IMG/VR virus record: IMGVR_UViG_3300042938_001022
Span: 1 to 21,011 of that record
Source of the DNA: a virus
DNA: 21,011 nt
Direction: 5' to 3' (one strand)
A program made the position numbers and the translations under genes. Of the stretch, positions 6,879 through 13,405 are shown piece after piece (positions within the stretch are counted from its first letter, which is position 1; the number at the start of each line of letters is the position of its first letter). The notes beneath the pieces are model-generated. The model saw only the letters and a list, made by a program, of their open reading frames with translations, had not been told where the DNA came from and made no database searches.

Positions 6879-7754
6879 ATGATTAGACATGGTAAGAATG
6901 TTCACGAGCTTTCACTTGAAGGCAGCGAAGTAAGAATAGCTATGCTTAGCGATTTGCACTGGGATAATCCTCATGCAGATAGAGATCTTATCAAGAGGCA
7001 TCTGGATTATTGCTTAGAAGAAAATATACCGGTAATTATTAATGGTGATTTGTTCTGTTTAATGCAAGGTCGTGGCGATAATAGAAGAAGTAAATCTGAT
7101 ATCAGACCGGAGCATAATAACGCTATGTACTTAGATAGTATTGTAAATACAGCCGTTGAATGGTTTATGCCATATGCTAATATAATTAAATTGGTAGGAT
7201 ACGGTAATCATGAAACAGCTATAATTAAATGGCAAGAGACTGACATACTTCAGCGGTTTGTTGATAATATAAACTTTAGAGCCAATTCTAATATGCAGTT
7301 AGGTGGTTATGGTGGATGGGTAGTAGTTAGACAACAAGCCAGTAAAAGTAATACTACATCATTTTCTACAAAGATTAAATACTTCCATGGATCAGGTGGT
7401 GGCGGTGTGGTTACTAAAGGTGCTATTAATTTAACCAGAGCTTTAGAGCTCTATGAAGGCTTTGATGTTTTTTCAATGGGACATATCCACGAAAACTCTA
7501 GCAGAAATGATGTAAGAGATACACTTGAAAAGCATTCAGCGTCAGGTTATACTTTAAAACAAAAACAAATTCACCTCATGCTTACAGGAACCTACAAAGA
7601 GGAGTACGGTGATGGATCTAAAGGTTGGCATGTAGAAAGAGGTGCACCCATTAAGCCATTAGGTGGTAGAATACTTACTATTAAATGTGTAAGAGAAACT
7701 ACAGGAGAAAGAAAAACTATAAAATATATAGATAGTCACAAATTTAATATGTAA
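6879..7754 (+). CDS. Calcineurin-like metallophosphoesterase
   Basis: This 291-residue protein carries the full motif set of two-metal calcineurin-like phosphoesterases: D25-x-H27 ('SDLHWDN'), G56-D57 ('NGDLF'), G109-N-H-E112, H170 ('YFHGSGGG') and G201-H-I-H204. It should hydrolyse phosphomono- or diesters using Mn/Fe-type metals. The substrate is not evident; nucleic acid, nucleotides or a host signalling molecule are all possible. It follows the spanin gene by three bases and is the last gene of the late unit before a strong terminator. The fold and catalytic competence are well supported; the role is unknown. Confidence 0.85.
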   Translation: MIRHGKNVHELSLEGSEVRIAMLSDLHWDNPHADRDLIKRHLDYCLEENIPVIINGDLFCLMQGRGDNRRSKSDIRPEHNNAMYLDSIVNTAVEWFMPYANIIKLVGYGNHETAIIKWQETDILQRFVDNINFRANSNMQLGGYGGWVVVRQQASKSNTTSFSTKIKYFHGSGGGGVVTKGAINLTRALELYEGFDVFSMGHIHENSSRNDVRDTLEKHSASGYTLKQKQIHLMLTGTYKEEYGDGSKGWHVERGAPIKPLGGRILTIKCVRETTGERKTIKYIDSHKFNM

Positions 7755-7762
7755 GTTTGCAC

Positions 7763-7784
7763 CAGGTTGAATATATGTAACCTG
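7763..7784 (+). other. Small hairpin upstream of terminator
   Basis: CAGGTT (7763-7768) pairs with AACCTG (7779-7784) around a ten-base loop. It lies between the phosphoesterase stop and the main terminator hairpin and may protect the 3' end of the late transcript or be incidental. Confidence 0.35.
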
Positions 7785-7786
7785 AA

Positions 7787-7830
7787 ACCCCTCTGCATCT
7801 TTGGTTAGTTTGGCAGGGGGGTATTTTTTT
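7787..7830 (+). terminator. Rho-independent terminator of the late/lysis unit
   Basis: ACCCCTCTGC (7787-7796) pairs over ten positions (one T-G wobble) with GCAGGGGGGT (7813-7822), followed by A and seven T's. It marks the boundary between the virion/lysis genes and the early region. Confidence 0.85.
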
Positions 7831-7875
7831 GCGCTAATTTTGCAAATATTTTAAAAAAAATGTCAATAAAGTTTT

Positions 7876-7903
7876 TTTGTTACAAATACTTGTTTTACAT
7901 TTG
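7876..7903 (+). promoter_or_regulatory. Early promoter of Bacteroidetes type (copy 1)
   Basis: TTTG at 7876-7879 and TACATTTG at 7896-7903 match the -33 TTTG and -7 TAnnTTTG consensus, with 16 bases between. The segment TTACATTTGCGTATAATTA that spans the box recurs at 16158 ahead of the ERF gene. It lies just after a strong terminator and about 40 bases before the first early gene. Confidence 0.65.
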
Positions 7904-7942
7904 CGTATAATTAATTACTAACGATTTAAAAAACTAACCAAA

Positions 7943-8122
7943 ATGAAAGAACTAACTAAAAAAGACGAACGATTAGCTAAAAAATGTTTAAAGCATTTAG
8001 AAGATTGGACAAAAGAACAATTACTTGCGGATATGGAGCAATTGCTTTTGGCTTTAGCCGAAAAAGGAAGCGATTTAACTAACCTTGAATTTTATTACTC
8101 AAATCACAAACAAAGCAATTAA
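7943..8122 (+). CDS. Small early protein of unknown function (59 residues)
   Basis: ATG at 7943 opens a 59-residue frame that begins MKELTKKDERLAKKCLKHLE and continues with the amphipathic helix 'TKEQLLADMEQLLLALAEKG'. It is helical and highly charged, without signal or membrane segments. It is the first gene after the early promoter and is preceded by the leader TAAAAAACTAACCAAA, shared with the genes at 8149 and 16198. First-expressed small phage proteins often bind host factors, but nothing specific can be recognised. Confidence 0.6.
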   Translation: MKELTKKDERLAKKCLKHLEDWTKEQLLADMEQLLLALAEKGSDLTNLEFYYSNHKQSN

Positions 8123-8148
8123 TACTAACCTTTAAAAACTAACCAAAA

Positions 8149-8325
8149 ATGGAACACGATCTAACCGCTGTTGAGTACCTACTCCAGCAAATCAACTCAG
8201 GCACATCATTTACAGAAGAGAAATGGAAGCTAATATCCGATGTGGCCATAGCCATGGAGAAATATCAAACAACGAAAGCAGAAATTAAAGCAGTAACAGA
8301 AATCTATAAAATTAAAAGAAATTGA
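8149..8325 (+). CDS. Small early protein of unknown function (58 residues)
   Basis: This frame opens with MEHDLTAVEYLLQQINSGTS and ends 'EIKAVTEIYKIKRN'. It looks fully alpha-helical and soluble. The leader (CTTTAAAAACTAACCAAAA) is nearly identical to that of the preceding gene, so the pair was possibly duplicated with its leader or is under common translational control. Its TGA overlaps a TTG that can start the next small frame. Confidence 0.6.
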   Translation: MEHDLTAVEYLLQQINSGTSFTEEKWKLISDVAIAMEKYQTTKAEIKAVTEIYKIKRN

Positions 8326-8459
8326 AAAAGAAACTAACCGACCTTGTGTATTACTTTACACCCCTCACTGATGAGCATAGAGACATTTTAAGCACCTCTG
8401 CTGTATTTATATTGTTTTGGGTGAGTGTTTACACCTTAGCTTACATTACTAACCTTTAA
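8322..8459 (+). CDS. Possible 45-residue membrane protein (TTG start)
   Basis: A TTG overlapping the previous stop (TTGA) opens a 45-residue frame beginning MKKKLTDLVYYFTPLTDEHR, followed by a hydrophobic segment 'STSAVFILFWVSVYTLAYIT' close to the C-terminus. One membrane helix with a basic N-terminus predicts a small inner-membrane protein. It fills an otherwise empty 140-base gap exactly, between the upstream gene and the leader of the next. The rare start codon keeps the confidence moderate. Confidence 0.45.
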   Translation: MKKKLTDLVYYFTPLTDEHRDILSTSAVFILFWVSVYTLAYITNL

Positions 8460-8470
8460 AACGCTTTAAA

Positions 8471-8806
8471 ATGAATTTAACAGAAGACTTACAAGTAGAC
8501 AAGTACACAGCCTCTTTATGGTATGAGGTGGGCCGTATTGAATTTATCTTAGATTTTGAGTGGAGCTTTGTCTCATTTGATCCTGAAACTAATGAATGCA
8601 TAGTAGATGTATCCCTAGAGAAAGGTGAGCAGTGGTTTAATAACATATGCCATCCATTTACACCTGCAAAAGACGAACTAAGAGAAATAATAACAGCTAT
8701 TGAAGACAGTATACTAGAAGACCCGGAACGATTTGATGTAATGGCTTGGGAGGAAGGTAACCGAGATTTTTATAATGACTTAAATAATGATAGAGATGAC
8801 AGATAA
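8471..8806 (+). CDS. Acidic early protein of unknown function
   Basis: This 111-residue, strongly acidic, soluble protein has a beta-prone first half ('RIEFILDFEWSFVSFDPETN', 'CIVDVSLEKGEQW') and a helical second half ending in a charged tail. The preceding ACTAACCTTTAAAACGCTTTAAA is a variant of the leader at 8149. No family is recognised. Its small size, acidity and place in the early operon would suit an inhibitor or DNA-mimic role, but that is speculation. Confidence 0.6.
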   Translation: MNLTEDLQVDKYTASLWYEVGRIEFILDFEWSFVSFDPETNECIVDVSLEKGEQWFNNICHPFTPAKDELREIITAIEDSILEDPERFDVMAWEEGNRDFYNDLNNDRDDR

Positions 8807-8972
8807 CACAGCACCAGTACCCACTAACTTTAGCTTGCAGGCTAAGATGGATTGGTGGAAGAACAAAAAAAGCGAAGGCGATAAAGGTGGTAGCTTTAAT
8901 TTAAAACTGTATTTAGATTACCTAAGTTTACAAGATACTAATCAAATAAAAAACGACAATGAAAAGATTTAA
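8796..8972 (+). CDS. Small hypothetical protein
   Basis: This 58-residue frame begins at ATG 8796 (an alternative ATG is at 8787) and overlaps the upstream gene slightly. It starts MTDNTAPVPTNFSLQAKMDW and contains 'WWKNKKSEGDKGGSFNLKLYLDYLSL'. It is polar, with no recognisable domain. Spacing and overlap with both neighbours (the next ATG is at 8959, inside this gene) support that it is translated. Confidence 0.5.
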   Translation: MTDNTAPVPTNFSLQAKMDWWKNKKSEGDKGGSFNLKLYLDYLSLQDTNQIKNDNEKI

Positions 8973-9105
8973 AGTTACGTACAACTATTTTGATAGTGGC
9001 AAAAAAAGAATTGCCATCAGAATCCTAGAGGCACTAGATAGGGAACACGCAATAATGCAAATGGCTATGTGGCCTAAACTAATACTAAAAGTAGAAACGT
9101 TATGA
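8959..9105 (+). CDS. Small basic hypothetical protein (48 residues)
   Basis: The frame starts MKRFKVTYNYFDSGKKRIAI and continues 'RILEALDREHAIMQMAMWPKLILKVETL'. The pattern of two strands, a helix and a final strand is like small phage proteins that modify or mimic a ribosomal or enzyme surface, but no family is recognised. It overlaps the gene before and shares an ATGA with the gene after (9102), good evidence of an operon. Confidence 0.55.
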   Translation: MKRFKVTYNYFDSGKKRIAIRILEALDREHAIMQMAMWPKLILKVETL

Positions 9106-9482
9106 TTGATCGAATAGAACAAATAATTGAAGAGCAAAATTTAAAAGAGAAATCCAGATACAGATATTTAGTCCATAGAAGGTGGTTTTTATTTGGAATA
9201 CTACGTAAACATGGAATAATATACAGGCGAATTGGTGAGATGTTTAACTTAAATCACTCAACTATTTTATATGGTATGGCGATGGCTGACTTTTACGAAC
9301 GGCAGCAAGACGAACTTTACTTACTTGATACTATGGAACTTCAAAAAGAATTTGCTGGCAAAGAAATAATATTCCATCAAAGAAATTTGATAGACGATAT
9401 TCATAACTGTAAATCAATGAACGAACTGTTAGTTATACAATGTCGATTAAAAAATAATCAATACAAAAATTATATAAACTAA
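9102..9482 (+). CDS. Stand-alone DnaA domain IV-like DNA-binding protein
   Basis: Residues about 20-70 resemble the C-terminal DNA-binding domain of DnaA: 'RRWFLFGILRKHGIIYRRIGEMFNLNHSTILYGM'. 'IGEMFNLNHSTILYG' corresponds to the DnaA signature helix-turn-helix (GRDHTTVLHA type), with H52, S53 and T54 at the base-contacting positions. There is no AAA+ ATPase domain: the protein is only 126 residues, with a helical C-terminal half of unknown role. It may bind DnaA boxes to recruit or block host initiation, or regulate transcription. It is coupled by ATGA overlap to the preceding small gene. The domain is fairly clear; its function is inferred. Confidence 0.6.
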   Translation: MIDRIEQIIEEQNLKEKSRYRYLVHRRWFLFGILRKHGIIYRRIGEMFNLNHSTILYGMAMADFYERQQDELYLLDTMELQKEFAGKEIIFHQRNLIDDIHNCKSMNELLVIQCRLKNNQYKNYIN

Positions 9483-9493
9483 ATTTAAAAAAT

Positions 9494-9769
9494 ATGAACA
9501 TTTTAGAAAAGGCAAATGAGATAATTAATTTGCGAGTTGAAGAGAAAGAAAGAATGTATGGTCCATTTGAAGAAGGAATGGAACGAGCAGCGATGATTGC
9601 TTCAGGGTGTACAGGCAAGGAATTTACGGCTAGCGATATGTATATATGCCTAGTGGCTTTAAAAATGTCTAGGCAGTCTTATAATCACAAAGAGGATAAC
9701 CTATTAGATGCTGTTGCTTATCTAGCTAGTTTAAATAATTATAACAATAATAAAAAATGTAAAATATGA
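9494..9769 (+). CDS. All-alpha NTP pyrophosphohydrolase-like protein (DUF6378-like)
   Basis: This 91-residue helical protein has 'ERMYGPFEEGMERAAMIASG', 'TASDMYICLVALKMSRQSY' and 'HKEDNLLDAVAYLASLNNY'. The last stretch is like the E/D..D metal-binding helix of MazG/dUTPase-type all-alpha pyrophosphohydrolases, and the whole resembles phage DUF6378 proteins. If active, it would cleave a nucleoside triphosphate to monophosphate plus pyrophosphate. It directly precedes, and overlaps by four bases, the first gene of the putative base-modification cluster, so trimming a dNTP pool is a sensible role. The first metal-binding EExxE-type helix is less clear than in the MazG-like protein at 13061. Confidence 0.5.
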   Translation: MNILEKANEIINLRVEEKERMYGPFEEGMERAAMIASGCTGKEFTASDMYICLVALKMSRQSYNHKEDNLLDAVAYLASLNNYNNNKKCKI

Positions 9770-10659
9770 AAAGAGCAATAATTGGGATTTTAAATAACCC
9801 AGCAACTTCTTTAAATTCTCATTCTGCAGGAATGGTTGAAATAGTAAGCAAATTATTTAACGCTGACATTTTAAATGATCGTGATGATTGGGATCAATAT
9901 GATGAGTTGATTATTTATCATGGTCCTAATTTTAAACCTGGTTCTTTTAATGTAATTGGTGGAATTAATGATGCCATTTTAGTAAGAGCAAAAAAATTAA
10001 ATGAATTTAAAAAAAGCATTTTATCTCTTGATGGTTTTCAATTATCAGAATTTTCAATTAAAAGAAAATTATTTCTTTATGACGAAGTTGATAATTACAA
10101 AACAACAGAATTGCCAAAAAGATCAAATTTAGTTATTGGAGATAGCCATTCGTTGTCAGTTTGGCCAAATGAAAATTATACTATTTCTAGAAATGATGGT
10201 AAAACCTTATATGGCTTTTTAAAATTAGATGTAGATCTGTCTGCTTATGATCATATAATTATGTATTTTGGCAATATCGATCTAAGATTTCATTTAGCTA
10301 GACAACCAGATCCGATAGAAGCTACAAAAAAATTATTTAAAAACTACATTAATTACGCTTCAAAGTATAATATAACCTTAACTACTTTACTTCCTGTAGA
10401 AGATGAGTCTCGAAAAATACCTCAATCAGGTCAGTACAAAGGCAAAAACTTTTTTGGATCAATAGAGCTAAGAAAAGAAATAAGAAACGTTGCAAACAAA
10501 ATAATAATCGAATCAGGATTAAAATACATTGAATGGCCTGAAACTTATCTAAATGAAGAAGGAAATTTAAGTTTTGATGCAATGGAACCTAAGCAATCTG
10601 TTCACTTAAGACCAAAATTTTATATTAGAAATATTAATAACCAACCTAAACTATTTTAA
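9766..10659 (+). CDS. SGNH/GDSL hydrolase-like protein in modification cluster
   Basis: This 297-residue protein has two parts. The N-terminal ~115 residues show an alternating strand/helix pattern ('RAIIGILN...', 'DELIIYHGPNF') of unknown type. The rest has SGNH-hydrolase-like blocks: G125-D-S127-H ('NLVIGDSHSL'), 'MYFGNIDLRFHL' (169-172 GNID in place of GxND) and 'DAMEPKQSVHL' with D271 and H280 as possible catalytic acid and base. This would predict an esterase, deacetylase or acyltransferase using S127. The gene is extremely AT-rich: hand counts give 11, 17, 15 and 12 G+C of 60 for lines 10021, 10081, 10201 and 10321, against 28-29 of 60 in capsid and terminase samples, a hint of separate origin. 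It overlaps its upstream neighbour and is followed after one base by the next gene. Catalytic role and substrate are unknown. Confidence 0.55.
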   Translation: MKRAIIGILNNPATSLNSHSAGMVEIVSKLFNADILNDRDDWDQYDELIIYHGPNFKPGSFNVIGGINDAILVRAKKLNEFKKSILSLDGFQLSEFSIKRKLFLYDEVDNYKTTELPKRSNLVIGDSHSLSVWPNENYTISRNDGKTLYGFLKLDVDLSAYDHIIMYFGNIDLRFHLARQPDPIEATKKLFKNYINYASKYNITLTTLLPVEDESRKIPQSGQYKGKNFFGSIELRKEIRNVANKIIIESGLKYIEWPETYLNEEGNLSFDAMEPKQSVHLRPKFYIRNINNQPKLF

Positions 10660-10660
10660 A

Positions 10661-11572
10661 ATGTTAAAACAATTCACTGATTACTACTCTAAAGCAAAAA
10701 AAATGCAAGAGTTAAAATTCCAAGGTAAAAATTGGACAAAAGAAGATATTAATGATGATCTAGTATGGAACATCCCAATCTATGATGTCGTTAATAGACG
10801 GTATGCAGCCTTTAGTTCTTTGCCAGAAGCAATTAAATATAAAGATAAAGATCCAAAGAAAAATGGTATTTATTTTGATAGCTTAGGTGATAAATTAAAC
10901 TCTGATAATTTTATTAAAATGTGTTATCTTTTTAGACTTTGTGGTTCTGGTATTAATTACATCCCTAAAGTTAAAGATCAAAAACCTTTTGGAACACATG
11001 GCTTTGGAAATTTTTGGATCGTAGAACAATTACGGAATGGCTCATGTTTGCATGAAGATTGGCTTAAAGCAATACCTGAGAATAGATTTTGCGATGTAAA
11101 AGGATATTTATTACCAATGATCAAAGGAGGCCTTAGGAATTATATAATTAATGAATCAATGGATCTAGTTAACTATCTTACAGATATAATAAACACATCT
11201 GATAAAACTGGAATAAAAGAAATAGTTGACAAAGGAAATGAATGGCTATTAAAAAAAGGTTATAATCGACAAAACTTTGTGCTAACAGCATTTGCTATGG
11301 ACATGGCAGAATATTTTCCTAATTTAGTTGATCAAGAATCAGATGTATATGTAGGAAGCAATGCAAAAAAATGCCTTAACATGATCTTGCCAAAAATGAA
11401 TACTGATAAAGCGTTAAGATATCTTTGTAATCTTACAGGCAATTTTAGTAAACCTTACGACATGGAAGACGTCGCATGTGACTTTATTAGATACATTGAG
11501 AACTTTCAATCCGAAGGACATATAAAAGCAAACAACAATATAATTTATAAAAACAATATAAGCCATGAATAA
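10661..11572 (+). CDS. aGPT-Pplase / amino acid:DNA transferase-like protein
   Basis: This 303-residue, mostly helical protein resembles the alpha-glutamyl/putrescinyl-thymine pyrophosphorylase (aGPT-Pplase, also called amino acid:DNA transferase) group. Those enzymes have a DNA-glycosylase-like fold and displace pyrophosphate from an activated hydroxymethylated base in DNA with an amine such as an amino acid. Pointers are 'CYLFRLCGSGINY' (88-100), 'GTHGFGNFWIVEQL' (111-124), 'DVYVGSNAKKCLNMILP' (228-244) and the C-terminal 'YDMEDVACDFIRYIE' (266-280), a position where family members have an E..LCE-type motif. The neighbours, a TS-family hydroxymethylase and a PLP enzyme, are the typical genomic partners of this group. 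No base-phosphorylating kinase is seen in the window. The assignment is by pattern memory and needs a profile search. Confidence 0.5.
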   Translation: MLKQFTDYYSKAKKMQELKFQGKNWTKEDINDDLVWNIPIYDVVNRRYAAFSSLPEAIKYKDKDPKKNGIYFDSLGDKLNSDNFIKMCYLFRLCGSGINYIPKVKDQKPFGTHGFGNFWIVEQLRNGSCLHEDWLKAIPENRFCDVKGYLLPMIKGGLRNYIINESMDLVNYLTDIINTSDKTGIKEIVDKGNEWLLKKGYNRQNFVLTAFAMDMAEYFPNLVDQESDVYVGSNAKKCLNMILPKMNTDKALRYLCNLTGNFSKPYDMEDVACDFIRYIENFQSEGHIKANNNIIYKNNISHE

Positions 11573-12401
11573 AGTAGAAAAGTTTACCGTAACCAATTCT
11601 AATTACAATATGGATTTAGTATACACTAGAGATGAATATTTAGAAATGGTTGAAGATTTCAACAGTAGTTTTAATGATCCTATAATTGAAGATTATGATG
11701 GCATTAAAGTAGTCAGAGAAGATTTATTAGAAGTAGGGTCGAAAGCAAGAGCTGGAGAAGCATTAATTGCAAATTGTAAATCAGATACAATTGTCTATGT
11801 TCAACCAAGATTTGGCTATGCAGGAATTTCATTGACTCAATTGTGTAAAAAGTACAATAAAAAGCTTGTATTATTTATGCCAAGCTCAAAAGAAATATCA
11901 GAGCACCAGGCTTATTGTATTGAAAACGGATGTGAATATCACTTTCATAGAATAGCTGCCATGCCTAACTTAAACATCATAGCTAAGAATTATGCTAAAC
12001 AAATTGGAGCGTTTTTTATTCCTTTAGGTTTAAAGCATCCTTTAGTTACTGCCATGATCATAAAGACTGCAATGAAAATAGAAGAGCCTAAAAGCTTTTG
12101 GACTGCCTTTTCAACAGGTGTTTTAAATAGAGCATTACAAATTGCTTGGCCAAATGCTATAGCAAATGGTTTAGCTGTGTCTAGAAATATACATGATGGA
12201 GAAAAGGGAACAGCTAACGTAGTAGGTCACTACCAAAATTTTAGTTCTGACAGTAAAATAAAGCCTCCGTTTCCTAGTGCGTCTAATTATGATGCAAAAG
12301 TCTGGGAATATTTACAACCAGGAGATTTGTTCTGGAATGTAGCTGGTAATTTAAAATCTAACTTAGATAAAAAAACAATTAATTCATTTAGAAACTGGTA
12401 A
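11565..12401 (+). CDS. Fold-type II PLP-dependent enzyme
   Basis: This 278-residue protein looks like a compact member of the tryptophan synthase beta / ACC deaminase / cysteine synthase superfamily. K60 in 'EVGSKARAGEALI' is the likely Schiff-base lysine (compare GNKxRKL). 'VYVQPRFGYAGISLTQLCKK' (77-96) corresponds to the substrate-binding loop and helix, 'KLVLFMPSS' to the next Rossmann strand, and 'AFSTGVLNRAL' (181-191) to the glycine-rich phosphate-binding loop. It would act on an amino acid: elimination, replacement, deamination or decarboxylation. In thymine-hypermodifying phages PLP enzymes remodel the amino acid added to the base; by position (8-base overlap with the transferase gene) the same is inferred here. 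At under 280 residues it is shorter than free-amino-acid enzymes of the family (about 310-400). Confidence 0.6.
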   Translation: MNKVEKFTVTNSNYNMDLVYTRDEYLEMVEDFNSSFNDPIIEDYDGIKVVREDLLEVGSKARAGEALIANCKSDTIVYVQPRFGYAGISLTQLCKKYNKKLVLFMPSSKEISEHQAYCIENGCEYHFHRIAAMPNLNIIAKNYAKQIGAFFIPLGLKHPLVTAMIIKTAMKIEEPKSFWTAFSTGVLNRALQIAWPNAIANGLAVSRNIHDGEKGTANVVGHYQNFSSDSKIKPPFPSASNYDAKVWEYLQPGDLFWNVAGNLKSNLDKKTINSFRNW

Positions 12402-12402
12402 C

Positions 12403-13035
12403 ATGAAATATTATAACGCACAACATGCATTTGAAGATTTGTACACTAGCATTAGTGACAATGGAAATAATTTTGCAGATACTAAGGCACAATTTAACGT
12501 TGGCTTTTACATAATGAATCCTCAAGATAATGTAATTAAAACAGAATTTAGAAAATGGAATCATGACTATGCAGAATATGAGTGGCAATGGTATCTATCT
12601 GGAAATCCTGACGCATCTGAGATATCTAAAAGAGCTCCAATATGGTTAAGCCATATGGACGAAAAAAACCACGTTAGATCAAACTATGGTTGGCAATGGT
12701 TGCGAAAAGATCAATTAAAAAATGTTATAGATAAACTATCTGAATATAAAGATACTAGACAAGCTGTGATTTCAATATATGATGGCAAAGAAATAGATAC
12801 TTATTACAAAGATACTCCTTGCACATTGTCCATTCATTTTCAAATTATAAATGATTTACTTTGCATGACGGTTAACATGAGGTCTAACGATTTATGGTTC
12901 GGCTTTTGCAACGATCAATATTGCTTTAGTGAACTTCAAAAAATGATGGCACAAGAATTAAATATTAAAACAGGATGGTACTACCATTTTGCAAGCAACA
13001 TACACATTTACAATAATTTTCTAAATAAACAATAA
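12403..13035 (+). CDS. Thymidylate-synthase-family nucleotide hydroxymethylase, probably dCMP-type
   Basis: This 210-residue protein is a TS-family enzyme that adds a one-carbon unit from methylene-tetrahydrofolate to C5 of a pyrimidine monophosphate. Catalytic Cys is C140 ('DTPCTLSIHFQI'). R160-S-N-D binds phosphate, and H201 and Y203 ('NIHIY') match the sugar-binding pair. E60 matches the general-base Glu. Spacing from C140 to H201 equals that in E. coli TS (C146 to H207), so the residue matching TS N177 is D171. Asp at this position is the hallmark of T4 dCMP hydroxymethylase (C148/D179), so dCMP rather than dUMP is the likely substrate and hydroxymethylation rather than methylation the likely reaction. 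At 210 residues it is shorter than TS (264 in E. coli). It starts one base after the PLP enzyme gene. Confidence 0.8.
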   Translation: MKYYNAQHAFEDLYTSISDNGNNFADTKAQFNVGFYIMNPQDNVIKTEFRKWNHDYAEYEWQWYLSGNPDASEISKRAPIWLSHMDEKNHVRSNYGWQWLRKDQLKNVIDKLSEYKDTRQAVISIYDGKEIDTYYKDTPCTLSIHFQIINDLLCMTVNMRSNDLWFGFCNDQYCFSELQKMMAQELNIKTGWYYHFASNIHIYNNFLNKQ

Positions 13036-13060
13036 TAACTTAAAACTAAAAATAAACATT

Positions 13061-13405
13061 ATGAAACTAAAAAACGAATTTGAAACAATAAGAACTTGGG
13101 CATCTGAAAGAGGAATCTACGACAAAGGTGATGGTAAAACTCAATGCATTAAATTATTTGAAGAAGTAGGAGAACTTTCTAAAGCTATTTTAAATAATGA
13201 CAAAGAAGAAATGATTGACGCTATTGGCGACATAGTAGTAGTATTAACAAATCTAACCGAGTTGTTGCCTCTGTACAAAGAAGGCGAAGATTATGGCGAT
13301 GTTGAAAAGATGACAATTGAAGATTGTATTAATTCAGCCTTTATGGTTATAGCAAATAGAAATGGTAAAATGATTAATGGCACATTTATAAAAGAAACGA
13401 AATGA
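13061..13405 (+). CDS. MazG-like NTP pyrophosphohydrolase
   Basis: This 114-residue all-alpha protein has the MazG metal-binding signature: E34-E35-x-x-E38 ('KLFEEVGELSKAI') followed by E50-x-x-D53 and D57 ('EEMIDAIGDIVVVL'). It should hydrolyse a (d)NTP to (d)NMP and pyrophosphate. Next to a TS-family hydroxymethylase this parallels T4 gp56, a dCTPase that both supplies dCMP and keeps normal dCTP out of new DNA; the substrate here is inferred only from that parallel. The leader AATAATAACTTAAAACTAAA is A-rich. Its stop overlaps the next start (ATGA at 13402). Confidence 0.75.
   Translation: MKLKNEFETIRTWASERGIYDKGDGKTQCIKLFEEVGELSKAILNNDKEEMIDAIGDIVVVLTNLTELLPLYKEGEDYGDVEKMTIEDCINSAFMVIANRNGKMINGTFIKETK

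Noticed and set aside
12403-13035. Call as ordinary thymidylate synthase (ThyA)
   Set aside because: It lacks the PCHxxFQ-type sequence after the catalytic Cys (PCT instead), is shorter than ThyA, and has Asp at the N177 position, so hydroxymethylase is the better call.
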